Below, piece after piece: positions 16,379-24,808 of a DNA stretch of 64,000 bases. The first letter of the stretch is position 1. Each line of letters starts with the position of its first letter. The position numbers and the translations under genes were made by a program. Source of the DNA: an uncultured Prolixibacteraceae bacterium (GTDB taxonomy: Bacteria; Bacteroidota; Bacteroidia; Bacteroidales; Prolixibacteraceae); the NCBI GenBank assembly GCA_937915865.1, contig CALGIG010000029.1, forward strand, positions 1 to 64,000, written 5' to 3'. The notes beneath the pieces are model-generated. The model was not told the origin of the DNA and ran no database searches. It worked only from the letters and a program-made list of their open reading frames with translations.

Positions 16379-17854
16379 TTACGAGTTTTTGTAGTTTCTG
16401 ATTAATTGGTGTTTTTGTTTGCGGTATTGTTTCGAGAAATAGTCGATTATAACAGGATTGAAAATAATTCCAACCAGACCAAGAGTTCCTAGTCCAACGT
16501 ATCCGCCAATTACTCCAAATGGCAGGCTAAACAAGTAAAAAATACCTATCGGGCCAAATATCATAGGAAAAGCTGCCAACCATTTCGACGCGCTAACGCC
16601 TTGATAATTCATCACTGACGATTGCTCCAGGTCGAGCCTTTTTTTACTGTAAAGACCAATCCAAAACATCAGCGGAATATTTACTCCGAGGTTGTAAAGC
16701 AGCACAGCTAAGTGAGTGTAAATGATTTTTGTATATAAAAATGCGTAGGGCAAAGTAACGATATAAGCAATTACCGAAACCACGGTTACCAGCATGTAAA
16801 AAGAGCGCAAAAACTGTTTCATGGTAAGACGCTGGCACATAAGCATTGAAAAATAGTTGCTGTGCCATGCAGGGAAGAATTGTCCATAAGAAACTGAAAA
16901 TAAGCCAACAATAATTATTCCACCAATGATAAAGAGAAACTCAGGAAGCGGATGTCCGTGTTGTGGTTTATAGATTAACAAACCGTAAAGGAGAAAAATT
17001 ACCGACATCATGGCTACCGAGCGGGGCCGTTTGTTTCTCCAGATTAGTTTTAGTTCAAGAGCGATAAAACGTCCGGTTTCGCCAAGTCGGTCGAGCCACG
17101 AATAATCCCTGATTTTTTCTTCTTTCTTCCTGTTAGCGAGTGTGTTGATAAACATTCGGCTTAATAGAAACCGAACATTCAGAAAATAAACAAGTACCGG
17201 GATGATTATTATTGCAACGGCAAGTGCGGGATTGGCGATGATCAGATCCAGCAATTTGCCCATTCCTCCTGAAAGATCAACGATTTGGAAATGATTGATG
17301 GCAAATAATCCGGCCAGAGCAGCAAGCAGAACGAAAAAACCATATTCTGCTTCGTTAAATCGCCATTTCAGATAAATTGCCAGAAAATGATTACTAAAGA
17401 TCAGAATCGCAATGGACAAAAACCATGCTGTTGCCGCCAAAGCGCTGTTGGCCGGAATAACCAGTTTAATTAGGGTTGGTACAACCAGGAAAAATGGCAG
17501 CACATTGAAAAAACTCAATATCGAGCGAACCATCAGGTAATTGGCAATCTTCGAGCGGCGAATGTTTAAAAGCAATAAAGGTTTAAAACTTACAGTCGGG
17601 AGCTTTTGCATGAGTTGTCTTACAATCAGCTCGATAGCTAAATACGCCAGGACAATGGAATTGAATTTGCTAATGGGGTCGTCGTTCGGAAATTCCTTTG
17701 CCAAAATTCGGGGAATAAAAATGCCGAGAAACAGGAAATTAGCAGAGAAATACAAGGCCAGGATCCCTAGCCCGATACTGGTAGCCAGGCTTTTGCCCCA
17801 GTATGCCGAGCGGACTGTTTCGCGCCATGCCAGTGTAAAAAGGGTTTTATTCAT
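16379..17854 (-). CDS. DUF5687 family ABC exporter membrane protein
   Basis: 491 residues, with about 10-12 hydrophobic segments and loops rich in Lys/Arg. Start MNKTLFTLAWRETVRSAYWGKSLA and the stretch WRNKRPRSVAMMSVIFLLYGLLIY match DUF5687, a family almost confined to Bacteroidota that is encoded beside an ABC ATPase, as here. It should be the membrane part of a type-2-like exporter. Nothing in the sequence shows what is carried. The gene precedes the ATPase gene and is separated from it by only two bases. Confidence 0.82.
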   Translation of the reverse strand: MNKTLFTLAWRETVRSAYWGKSLATSIGLGILALYFSANFLFLGIFIPRILAKEFPNDDPISKFNSIVLAYLAIELIVRQLMQKLPTVSFKPLLLLNIRRSKIANYLMVRSILSFFNVLPFFLVVPTLIKLVIPANSALAATAWFLSIAILIFSNHFLAIYLKWRFNEAEYGFFVLLAALAGLFAINHFQIVDLSGGMGKLLDLIIANPALAVAIIIIPVLVYFLNVRFLLSRMFINTLANRKKEEKIRDYSWLDRLGETGRFIALELKLIWRNKRPRSVAMMSVIFLLYGLLIYKPQHGHPLPEFLFIIGGIIIVGLFSVSYGQFFPAWHSNYFSMLMCQRLTMKQFLRSFYMLVTVVSVIAYIVTLPYAFLYTKIIYTHLAVLLYNLGVNIPLMFWIGLYSKKRLDLEQSSVMNYQGVSASKWLAAFPMIFGPIGIFYLFSLPFGVIGGYVGLGTLGLVGIIFNPVIIDYFSKQYRKQKHQLIRNYKNS

Positions 17855-17944
17855 TGGGGTTAATTTGATGGATTTTGTAGCATTAGTACGTGACGGTGAT
17901 GTTTTGTTACAAATATTTGTTGCTTGATTAATTAACTAAATGAG

Positions 17945-19831
17945 TCATTCTAACCTGTCTGTCAGCGTACACGTTTTCTTGAAAACCTTTTGATGTCCTT
18001 CTGAATCAAATATTTCGACTAAAACAATGTAAACACCTATGTTTTGCTTTTGTCCCGATTGGTTTTTTCCATCCCAGGTCCAGCTTCCTTCCTGCGCCAG
18101 CAACTGGTTTTTAACCAGGTGGACGATCATCCGGCCAACAGCATCAAAAATACGGACATTGGCTATGTAGCTCGGTTTGTCGAGATGGAAAATAATTGAA
18201 AGCTTGTCGTTGTAACCATCGTTGTTAGGCGAGAATGCCTGTGGTTCGCACGCAATCTGGCATTTTGTATTTTCTTCGTTTCTGGTTTGCGAATTGGGCA
18301 ATCCGGGTGTGGCAAAACCTGCCGATTCTGCTGCCGATTGCCAGTTTGTTGATTCGTTGGTGGGTTTATCCAGCGAAATACGTTCGAGCGAGACACCTTC
18401 TTCGTTGGCCAAAAAAGGAGAGTGCATTTTTGCCGAATAACTGAATTCATCAATAACTTCCTGCGAATTATCGAGTAAAACTATGGTTCCGGCATCGTCG
18501 GGGTAAGTCGGGAATGAGCTCATTGCAGCGAAATTTGCCTGATTGTTGTTCGGGTACTGCATCATTACTGCGTCGGGATCTTTGGTACAGACGAGGTAAT
18601 CATTGGGTTGCAAAACCATTTTGTCCGTTGAAACCGGATAGATTTGTTTCAGTTCGCCGGCATCATTACGTGCGGCTAATTTAAGTTGGTTAAGTGCGAC
18701 AGGTGTATTCGAAACATTCACCAATTCAACAAAATCAGCTCCTCCAGACAGCGGGTTAAAAAGTACTTCGTTGATCAGAACTGATCCTTTTTCAGGAGGC
18801 AAGTCAAACGTGAAGGAAATTGTATCGGGTTGCATTATTTTTCCTGAAATGTTTGCAATTCCGTTAATTTTAAGGAGAAGCTCGTAACCCGTAACTTTGC
18901 CGATAGAAATATCAACGGAACGGCTGTCGTTATTGTTAACAGTCGCATTTGTTATAGCAATTTGTTGTTTATTTTCGTCGGTGAGGCTGAAGTTGGATAT
19001 ACGAACTGAACTGGTAGCCACCGGATAATTAAATGTCAGGCGAATCAGATGTGAATCTATAACTGTCAGCTTTTCAACGAAAAGTTGTGCTGCGTGTTTG
19101 GTAATCGAAACATCGTCGAGCCAAAGCTGTCCGGAGCGGGTTGATGTGAAGTTAAAAAACAGCCCGACATTGGTAAAATCGAATGTTGTTTGGTCGTTAC
19201 CTGAAAATAATTTGCTTTTTGCTTCTCCCGATTTTTGATATTGAAGTGTCCAAACTCCTTTTGCGGTGCGGCTTACATTGATATTTGCCAACGTTGATGC
19301 GTTCCAGTCCAGGTCCGATTCAACAATCAAGCTGTCGGCTTTTCCCTTTTTGATCCTCCAAAGTTCAAGTATGTCACTGCTTCCGGAAATATTCACGCCA
19401 ACCACAAAACCATTGATCAAATCGGGTTGAATTGTATCAGCACTCAGGTAGAGCCAAAACCGGTTGGAGGAAGATGGGTCCCAATTCCCATTTTTCAGGT
19501 TAAACTTCCATTCCAGATCGAGCGTTTTGAAATCAACTTTTGCCTGATGAAAAATAAATGAATTTCCTGCCGTTGTTTTTGTGGAGTGCCTGAGCGAAAA
19601 TACGCCCGAAATTTTATTAGTAGAGGAGATTTCCCAATCGGTAGTCTGTTTCCAGTCCCTGAAGGTGCCGGTTTCAAAATTATCTTCAAGAACAATGGTG
19701 TCATTTTCCTGGAAGCTTTCTATTTTTGCAAAGACTTTATTGCCTGTGGTTATTTCAGGAAAAGCTTTTTTACTTACGATTGTTAAAAAATAGACAAGTA
19801 TATTTGAAAAAATAAAAATAAATCTAAGCAT
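17945..19831 (-). CDS. Secreted lamin-tail domain protein with C-terminal FlgD/CHU_C-like domain
   Basis: About 628 residues from ATG 19831 (a TTG start at 19852 is possible). An N-terminal hydrophobic export segment is followed by a concanavalin-type beta domain (about 45-250), a lamin-tail domain (GSVLINEVLFNPLSGGADFVELVN, about 350-500) and a C-terminal domain starting FSPNNDGYNDKLSI with GSWTWDGKNQSGQ, like the gliding-motility-associated C-terminal (CHU_C) or FlgD Ig-like domains. Such proteins are usually exported to the surface, in this phylum often by type IX secretion. Its target is unknown. It is transcribed away from asd. Confidence 0.78.
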   Translation of the reverse strand: MLRFIFIFSNILVYFLTIVSKKAFPEITTGNKVFAKIESFQENDTIVLEDNFETGTFRDWKQTTDWEISSTNKISGVFSLRHSTKTTAGNSFIFHQAKVDFKTLDLEWKFNLKNGNWDPSSSNRFWLYLSADTIQPDLINGFVVGVNISGSSDILELWRIKKGKADSLIVESDLDWNASTLANINVSRTAKGVWTLQYQKSGEAKSKLFSGNDQTTFDFTNVGLFFNFTSTRSGQLWLDDVSITKHAAQLFVEKLTVIDSHLIRLTFNYPVATSSVRISNFSLTDENKQQIAITNATVNNNDSRSVDISIGKVTGYELLLKINGIANISGKIMQPDTISFTFDLPPEKGSVLINEVLFNPLSGGADFVELVNVSNTPVALNQLKLAARNDAGELKQIYPVSTDKMVLQPNDYLVCTKDPDAVMMQYPNNNQANFAAMSSFPTYPDDAGTIVLLDNSQEVIDEFSYSAKMHSPFLANEEGVSLERISLDKPTNESTNWQSAAESAGFATPGLPNSQTRNEENTKCQIACEPQAFSPNNDGYNDKLSIIFHLDKPSYIANVRIFDAVGRMIVHLVKNQLLAQEGSWTWDGKNQSGQKQNIGVYIVLVEIFDSEGHQKVFKKTCTLTDRLE

Positions 19832-19978
19832 TTTTTGAAAAATTAAAAGCAATGAACTACTTTTGACCTGAATTTACACCTATGTGTAGGGTAAAATTTG
19901 ATTTAATTTAACAAAAATGAATCATTTTACCAAAAAAGTAGTAATTGGAAGTATAATAAATATTTAAATACGTTTGAA

Positions 19979-20989
19979 ATGAAAGTCGCAGTAGTTGGTG
20001 CAAGTGGTGCGGTTGGCCAGGAATTTTTAAAGGTTTTGGCTGAAAGAAATTTTCCGCTCGATGAACTGGTTTTATTTGGATCGGCACGTTCAGCCGGAAC
20101 AGAGTACGAATTTAAAGGAAAGAAACTGGTTGTTAAAGAACTGAAACATAACGACGACTTTAAAAATATTGACATTGCTTTGACTTCGGCAGGCGCTTCA
20201 ACTTCGAAAGAGTTTGCTGAAACAATAACAAAATACGGTGCCATTATGATCGACAATTCGAGCGCTTTCCGCTACGAAGCCGACATTCCGCTGGTTGTGC
20301 CTGAAGTAAACCCTGAAGATGCGCTGAACCGTCCGCGCGGCATAATTGCCAACCCAAACTGTTCGACCATACAAATGGTTGTGGCGTTGAAGCCGATTAA
20401 CGATTTGTCGAAGATTGTGCGCGTGCATGTCGCAACTTACCAGGCAGCGAGCGGTGCCGGTGCGCAGGGAATTGCCGAACTTGAAACTCAAATTCAGCAG
20501 GTGGCCAAGGGCGAAGAGCCAACTTTTAAAAAGTTTCAGTACCAATTGGCGATGAATATCATTCCGCAGATCGACGTTTTCCTCGATAACGACTACACGA
20601 AAGAGGAAATGAAGATGAACTGGGAAACCAAAAAGATTATGCACACCGATGCCGAAGTGAGCGCAACCTGTATCCGTGTCCCGGTAGCACGTGCACATTC
20701 CGAAGCGGTTTGGGTTGAAACCGAAAATGCTTTGGATATTGACGTGGTAAAAGCCGCTATGGAAAGCTTTGAAGGCTTGACTGTTCTGGATAATCCGGCT
20801 GAAAAACAATACCCAATGCCGCTGTTTATTTCAGGAAAAGATGATGTGTATGTGGGCCGTATCCGTAAAGATCTAGCCAATCCAAAAGGTTTGACATTCT
20901 GGTGCGTTGGCGACCAGATCAAGAAAGGTGCTGCATTGAATGCTGTTCAGATTGCTGAATGGCTGATTAAAAACGGAGAAGTGAAATAG
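19979..20989 (+). CDS. asd: Aspartate-semialdehyde dehydrogenase
   Basis: Makes aspartate-4-semialdehyde from aspartyl phosphate with NADPH, feeding lysine, diaminopimelate, threonine and methionine synthesis; 336 residues. VGASGAVGQEF (residues 6-16) is the nucleotide-binding loop, the catalytic Cys is Cys128 in NPNCSTIQ, and RVPVARAHSEAVW holds the conserved Arg and His. Full length, no irregularity. A TACGTTTG box ends two bases before the ATG, with TTG 21 bases further up; if used, the transcript would be almost leaderless. Confidence 0.95.
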   Translation: MKVAVVGASGAVGQEFLKVLAERNFPLDELVLFGSARSAGTEYEFKGKKLVVKELKHNDDFKNIDIALTSAGASTSKEFAETITKYGAIMIDNSSAFRYEADIPLVVPEVNPEDALNRPRGIIANPNCSTIQMVVALKPINDLSKIVRVHVATYQAASGAGAQGIAELETQIQQVAKGEEPTFKKFQYQLAMNIIPQIDVFLDNDYTKEEMKMNWETKKIMHTDAEVSATCIRVPVARAHSEAVWVETENALDIDVVKAAMESFEGLTVLDNPAEKQYPMPLFISGKDDVYVGRIRKDLANPKGLTFWCVGDQIKKGAALNAVQIAEWLIKNGEVK

Positions 20990-21008
20990 CTGAGATTATA
21001 AGAATCGC

Positions 21009-21053
21009 AAACCCTCAATAAGTATGATAATCAGTGCTTTTTGAGGTTTTTTG
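21009..21053 (+). terminator. Terminator after asd
   Basis: CCTCAA (21013-21018) pairs with TTGAGG (21041-21046), extended by A/T pairs, followed by TTTTTT. Confidence 0.55.
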
Positions 21054-21162
21054 TTTTCTGCGCTTCTTCAACAGCGAAGTCTGTTAATAGAAAAAATCAT
21101 TATCCAAACATTAATTTGACTATACAGAAAATCTAAGGAATTTAACTCATCGATATATTTTT

Positions 21163-21170
21163 TATATTTG
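21163..21170 (+). promoter_or_regulatory. -7 box (TATATTTG) of pgk
   Basis: A perfect TAnnTTTG with TTTA about 18 bases upstream. The predicted start, near 21177, supports ATG 21204 rather than the upstream in-frame TTG at 21168, which overlaps this box. Confidence 0.5.
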
Positions 21171-21203
21171 AACTGGATTTTCGTAACACTAAAAAAAACA
21201 AAT

Positions 21204-22397
21204 ATGCAAACTATTGAAACCTACGATTTCGCTGGCAAGAAAGCACTTATCCGTGTTGATTTCAATGTGCCACTTGATGAAAATTTTGTGATTACAGATG
21301 ATACCCGTATTCGTGCGGCTATTCCTACTATTAAGAAAGTGATAGAAAAAGGTGGAAACCCAATTATCATGTCACACTTCGGACGTCCGAAAGATGGTCC
21401 AAACCCAAAATATTCGATGAAACACCTGGTCGGTCACCTCAGCTCATTACTGGGCCAGGAAGTTATATTGGCTCCAGATTGTGTTGGCGAAGAAGTTCAG
21501 TCATTGATCAACGCGTTGAAACCAGGTCAGGCAATGTTGCTTGAGAACCTACGGTTCCACAAAGAAGAAGAAAAAGGTGACGAAGGTTTTGCCAAACAGT
21601 TGGCCGACAATGGTGATTGTTGGATTAACGATGCATTCGGAACAGCACATCGCGCACACGCATCAACCGCTGTTATGGCTAAATTCTTTCCGAACGACAA
21701 AATGTTTGGTTACCTGATTGAAAGCGAAGTAGCCAGTTTGGATAAAGTATTGAAAAACCCACAGCGTCCGTTGACAGCTATTATGGGTGGTGCAAAAGTT
21801 TCATCAAAGATTACTATCATCGAAAACCTGTTGGATAAAGTGGACAACCTGATTTTGGGCGGTGGAATGACTTACACTTTTGTTAAAGCTCACGGTGGCG
21901 ATGTAGGTACTTCTATCTGCGAACCCGATTTTCTTGAAACTGCTTTGGCTATTGAAAAGAAAGCTGCTGAAAAAGGTGTAAAAATCATTATGGCTACCGA
22001 TGTTGTTGCTGCTGATGCTTTTGCAGCCGATGCAAATACCCAGATCGTTGAGGCCAATGCTATTCCTGAAGGATGGATGGGACTGGATGCCGGTCCAAAA
22101 AGTATTGAACTGTTTAAAGAAGTGATTGAAAACTCAGGAACGATTCTTTGGAATGGCCCGGTTGGCGTGTTCGAAATGGAGAAATTTGCTGTTGGTTCAA
22201 AAGCTGTTGGCGAAGCTATCGTTAAAGCAACTTCAAAAGGTGCCTTCTCGTTAGTTGGTGGTGGCGACTCGGTATCGTGCGTGAACCAGTTTGGTTTTGC
22301 CGATGGTGTTTCGTACATCTCAACAGCTGGTGGAGCATTGCTCGAATACCTCGAAGGCCAGGTACTTCCGGGAGTTGCAGCAGTAAGAGGAGAATAA
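21204..22397 (+). CDS. pgk: Phosphoglycerate kinase
   Basis: Glycolytic kinase that transfers phosphate from 1,3-bisphosphoglycerate to ADP; 397 residues from ATG 21204. Family motifs: LIRVDFNVPLDE, SHFGRPKDGP, ENLRFHKEEEKGD, AIMGGAKVSSKI, WNGPVGVFEMEKFA and the C-terminal ATP-contact loop, which reads STAGGALLEYLEG where most enzymes have STGGGA. Upstream codons in the longer frame overlap the promoter and are not coding. A palindromic element and then a terminator follow the stop. Confidence 0.95.
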   Translation: MQTIETYDFAGKKALIRVDFNVPLDENFVITDDTRIRAAIPTIKKVIEKGGNPIIMSHFGRPKDGPNPKYSMKHLVGHLSSLLGQEVILAPDCVGEEVQSLINALKPGQAMLLENLRFHKEEEKGDEGFAKQLADNGDCWINDAFGTAHRAHASTAVMAKFFPNDKMFGYLIESEVASLDKVLKNPQRPLTAIMGGAKVSSKITIIENLLDKVDNLILGGGMTYTFVKAHGGDVGTSICEPDFLETALAIEKKAAEKGVKIIMATDVVAADAFAADANTQIVEANAIPEGWMGLDAGPKSIELFKEVIENSGTILWNGPVGVFEMEKFAVGSKAVGEAIVKATSKGAFSLVGGGDSVSCVNQFGFADGVSYISTAGGALLEYLEGQVLPGVAAVRGE

Positions 22398-22400
22398 GGG

Positions 22401-22440
22401 AAAGCCCCCTCCCGACCTCCCCCGAAGGGTGAGGAGAAAA
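22401..22440. repeat. GC-rich palindromic element, copy 9
   Basis: Inverted copy of the element at 2967-3006: GCCCCCTCCCGACCTCCC then CCGAAGGGTGAGG. About 32 bases are identical between the two. Confidence 0.8.
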
Positions 22441-22466
22441 AGACTAAATGAACAATGAAATACGGA

Positions 22467-22506
22467 AAACCTCGGGGCTACGAAGCTTCGGGGTTTTTCT
22501 TTTTGT
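22467..22506 (+). terminator. Terminator after pgk
   Basis: AACCTCGGGGCT pairs with AGCTTCGGGGTT (with G-T pairs) across a short loop and is followed by TTTCTTTTTG. It lies 70 bases past the stop, beyond the palindromic element. Confidence 0.65.
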
Positions 22507-22520
22507 AATGAAATAAAAAA

Positions 22521-22826
22521 CACATAGACACATAGAAAACATAGATTTAGAATTGAGTTTCAATGTCGTTTAGTTAAGCGAATACGCTCAATAAGAATCG
22601 TCACTGCGAGGAACGAAGCAGTCTGATCGCAAATAGATTACTTCGCTATCACTCGTAATGACGTTCTAAACTAAACGACATTGAATTGAGTTTTCTCAAT
22701 GTACCCCAATAGTCTATGAGGTTGAAGAATATATTCAATGAATAATTAAAATTACCACTTTACCTTTAGGGAAAATCGCTTTTAACCCGAAATCAAACAA
22801 TCGATTGTGTCCTATGTGTCTATGTG
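22521..22826. repeat. Outer inverted repeat (CACATAGACACATAG) around a nested element
   Basis: CACATAGACACATAG (22521-22535) and its exact complement CTATGTGTCTATGTG (22812-22826) enclose 276 bases that contain the 123-bp element at 22561-22683. It fills most of the 445-base gap between pgk and the next gene. The false N-terminal extension of the next gene comes from the right arm. Confidence 0.55.
22561..22683. mobile_element. 123-bp MITE-like element with 15-bp terminal inverted repeats and 10-bp target duplication
   Basis: The ends CAATGTCGTTTAGTT (22561-22575) and AACTAAACGACATTG (22669-22683) are perfect complements. AATTGAGTTT flanks the element directly on both sides (22551-22560 and 22684-22693). 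Inside, CGTCA/TGACG and CGAAG/CTTCG segments pair, so the whole element can fold. It has no coding capacity, so movement would need a transposase from elsewhere. Confidence 0.8.
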
Positions 22827-22842
22827 GTTCAAAAAATCTACC

Positions 22843-23271
22843 ATGAAAAAATCACAATTAGCTATCGAGAACTTTAAAACCCTGAATTGTGCCCAATCGG
22901 TGCTGTTGAGCCATGCTGAAGAACTGAACCTCGACCGCACCGCTGCACTCCGCATCGCTCTTGGTTTTGGTGGCGGAATGGCTATGGGCGAAACCTGCGG
23001 GGCCGTTACCGGAGCCTATATGGTTTTGGGCCTGAAAGCCAATTTCAAAGAGAAATCCATTCCTGAAATTAAAGCGGAAACTAAAACTGCCGTTCGCCGG
23101 TTCAACGAGCTGTTTATTGCTAAACATGGCTCGCTGCAATGCAAAAAGCTTCTCGGAGTCGACCTTTCTACACCCGAAGGTTCAGCCGAAGCTAATGCCA
23201 AGGGATTGTTCGACTCGGTTTGTACAACACTGGTTGCTTCGGCTGCCGAAATTCTGGAGAAAGAGTTTTAA
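22843..23271 (+). CDS. C-GCAxxG-C-C family redox/metal protein
   Basis: 142 residues from ATG 22843 (the 12 codons upstream lie in repeat DNA). The spaced cysteines of the family are present: NCAQSVL near the start, GFGGGMAMGETCGAVTGAYMVLG in the middle, CKKLLGVDLS, and SVCTTLV near the end. Members are small cytoplasmic proteins of unproven function with a conserved Cys pattern that suggests a metal or iron-sulfur site. It stands alone between pgk and an AraC-type regulator gene. Confidence 0.83.
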   Translation: MKKSQLAIENFKTLNCAQSVLLSHAEELNLDRTAALRIALGFGGGMAMGETCGAVTGAYMVLGLKANFKEKSIPEIKAETKTAVRRFNELFIAKHGSLQCKKLLGVDLSTPEGSAEANAKGLFDSVCTTLVASAAEILEKEF

Positions 23272-23394
23272 AACTGAAGTTGACAAGAGAGTTGTTGGCT
23301 CGAATGGTTTGTTTACAGTTAATTCAGTTCGTTGATTTGGATTGGTATGCAAAATTTATGAATTTCGGACTGGAATTTCAATGATAATCAAACA

Positions 23395-24264
23395 ATGAGC
23401 AAAACCAGCGCCGATTGCAAAACTTTTGGGTTCAGCAGGAGAAAATACGGCAGCGAATTACTGATCGACCTGATCAGGCTCGAATCGCTTGAGAAGTATA
23501 ACCGGAAAACACCGCGGCATTTTCTTTCCTTTTACGACATTACTCTTATTCAAGAAGGAGCGGGACAATTTGCCCTCGACGACATCGACTTTCCGGTTGA
23601 AGCCAATCAACTGTACTTCACGGCTCCGGCGCAGGTTCGCGAATGGAAAGTAGCTGAAAGCCCGTGTGGTCTAGTGCTTATCTTCGAGGAGGAATTCCTG
23701 TGCAGTTTCTTTAGCGATCCCTTGTTTGTCAAAAATTTATCATTTTTCAGGAATAGGCTGGCCCCACCACAAATAAAACTTAACGTCGCTGAAGGTCAAT
23801 ACTTTACTAATTTGTTGCTTCAAATTGAGCAGGAAATAATATCCAGCAGGGAAAATCACCTTTTACGTGCATTGCTTTATCAGGCATTGGCCTGGCTCAA
23901 TAATGTGTACCGCTTGGCGTATCAGCTTACCGAAAAAACTCAAAATCGGAGAGTAGCCAGTTTTTTTCAGTTGGTTGAAAATTATTATTGTACCGAACAT
24001 GTTACTTCTTTTTATGCTGAAAAACTCTGTATAACGGCAGGTTATCTGAATGAGCTGGTAAAAAGCCAAACCGGTGTTTCGGCCAAGCAATATATTATAA
24101 ACCGTTTGATAACCGAGGCTAGGCGTTTATTGCAGTTTAGCGAGGTCTCAGTCGCTGAAATCGCCTGGAAACTGGGTTTTGACGATCCGTCGTACTTTGT
24201 TCGCCTGTTTCGTAACGAAACTGGTGTTTCTCCACTTGCTTTCCGAAAAGGCAGACTACCTTAA
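23395..24264 (+). CDS. AraC-family transcriptional regulator
   Basis: 289 residues. The N-terminal half has a cupin-like effector domain (FYDITLIQEGAGQFALDD, NQLYFTAPAQVREW), and the C-terminal hundred residues hold two helix-turn-helix units: ENYYCTEHVTSFYAEKLCITAGYLNELVKSQTG and RLLQFSEVSVAEIAWKLGFDDPSYFVRLFRNETGVSPLAFRK. It probably responds to a small molecule and may control the NTF2-like and PD40 genes just downstream, which are on the same strand 82 bases later. Its effector is not evident. Confidence 0.9.
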   Translation: MSKTSADCKTFGFSRRKYGSELLIDLIRLESLEKYNRKTPRHFLSFYDITLIQEGAGQFALDDIDFPVEANQLYFTAPAQVREWKVAESPCGLVLIFEEEFLCSFFSDPLFVKNLSFFRNRLAPPQIKLNVAEGQYFTNLLLQIEQEIISSRENHLLRALLYQALAWLNNVYRLAYQLTEKTQNRRVASFFQLVENYYCTEHVTSFYAEKLCITAGYLNELVKSQTGVSAKQYIINRLITEARRLLQFSEVSVAEIAWKLGFDDPSYFVRLFRNETGVSPLAFRKGRLP

Positions 24265-24315
24265 AAAGTCCTGTTTCTTCCCTGTTTTCTGTTATCTGGC
24301 TGAAAATATAGTGGC

Positions 24316-24323
24316 TAGTTTTG
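24316..24323 (+). promoter_or_regulatory. -7 box (TAGTTTTG) before the NTF2-like gene
   Basis: Perfect TAnnTTTG 23 bases before the ATG; the -33 region is weak (TTAT). It separates this pair of genes from the AraC gene. Confidence 0.4.
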
Positions 24324-24346
24324 TGTTGTAAATCAAATATAAAGCC

Positions 24347-24808
24347 ATGAAACAGTATTTTTTATTTTTATGCTTAATTTTTACAACTATGACAAATGCT
24401 AACGAAAAAAACTCGATTCAATCGACAATTATTGAACTTGAAAGAGGAGCCCTTTTGCGCTGGATACAGGGCGATCCAACCGGATTTCTTGAACTTTCGG
24501 CGCCCGATGTGGTGTATTTTGATCCTTTTCTGGAAAAAAGAATAAATGGGCTTGAAGAATTAACCAGGTTGTACCTGCCGCTAAAAGGACAGGTAAACGC
24601 CGATCAGTTTGAGATGCTCGATCCGGTTGTTCAGGCAACAAATAAAATGGCCGTTCTGACCTTTAACTTTAGTTCGAAGGCAGGTGAAAAAGTACACAGG
24701 TGGAATTGCACGGAAGTTTACCGCTTTGAAGCCGATGGAACATGGAAAATTTGTCAAACACATTGGTCGGTGACAAAGCCAGAACTAAAAATGGAGGCTA
24801 ACGATTGA
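24347..24808 (+). CDS. Secreted NTF2-like (SnoaL/DUF4440-type) protein
   Basis: 153 residues with a short signal peptide (KQYFLFLCLIFTTMTNA). The remainder is an NTF2-like cone: helix with ELERGALLRWIQGDPTGFLELSAPDVVYFDPF, then sheet strands ending GTWKICQTHWSVTKP. Such domains bind small ligands or act as enzymes in some families, but no catalytic set is clear here. The stop overlaps the next start by one base (TGATG), so the two genes are coupled. Confidence 0.75.
   Translation: MKQYFLFLCLIFTTMTNANEKNSIQSTIIELERGALLRWIQGDPTGFLELSAPDVVYFDPFLEKRINGLEELTRLYLPLKGQVNADQFEMLDPVVQATNKMAVLTFNFSSKAGEKVHRWNCTEVYRFEADGTWKICQTHWSVTKPELKMEAND

Noticed and set aside
15652..16401. 249-codon plus-strand frame opposite the ABC ATPase gene
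   Set aside because: Fully antisense to a protein with all ABC motifs; Ser/Leu-rich shadow translation.
20198..20809. 203-codon minus-strand frame opposite asd
   Set aside because: Shadow of a clear housekeeping gene, with no recognisable domain.
10919..22440. Palindromic elements as ordinary terminators
   Set aside because: Most lack a T-run, several lie inside reading frames, and pgk has a separate terminator beyond its copy.
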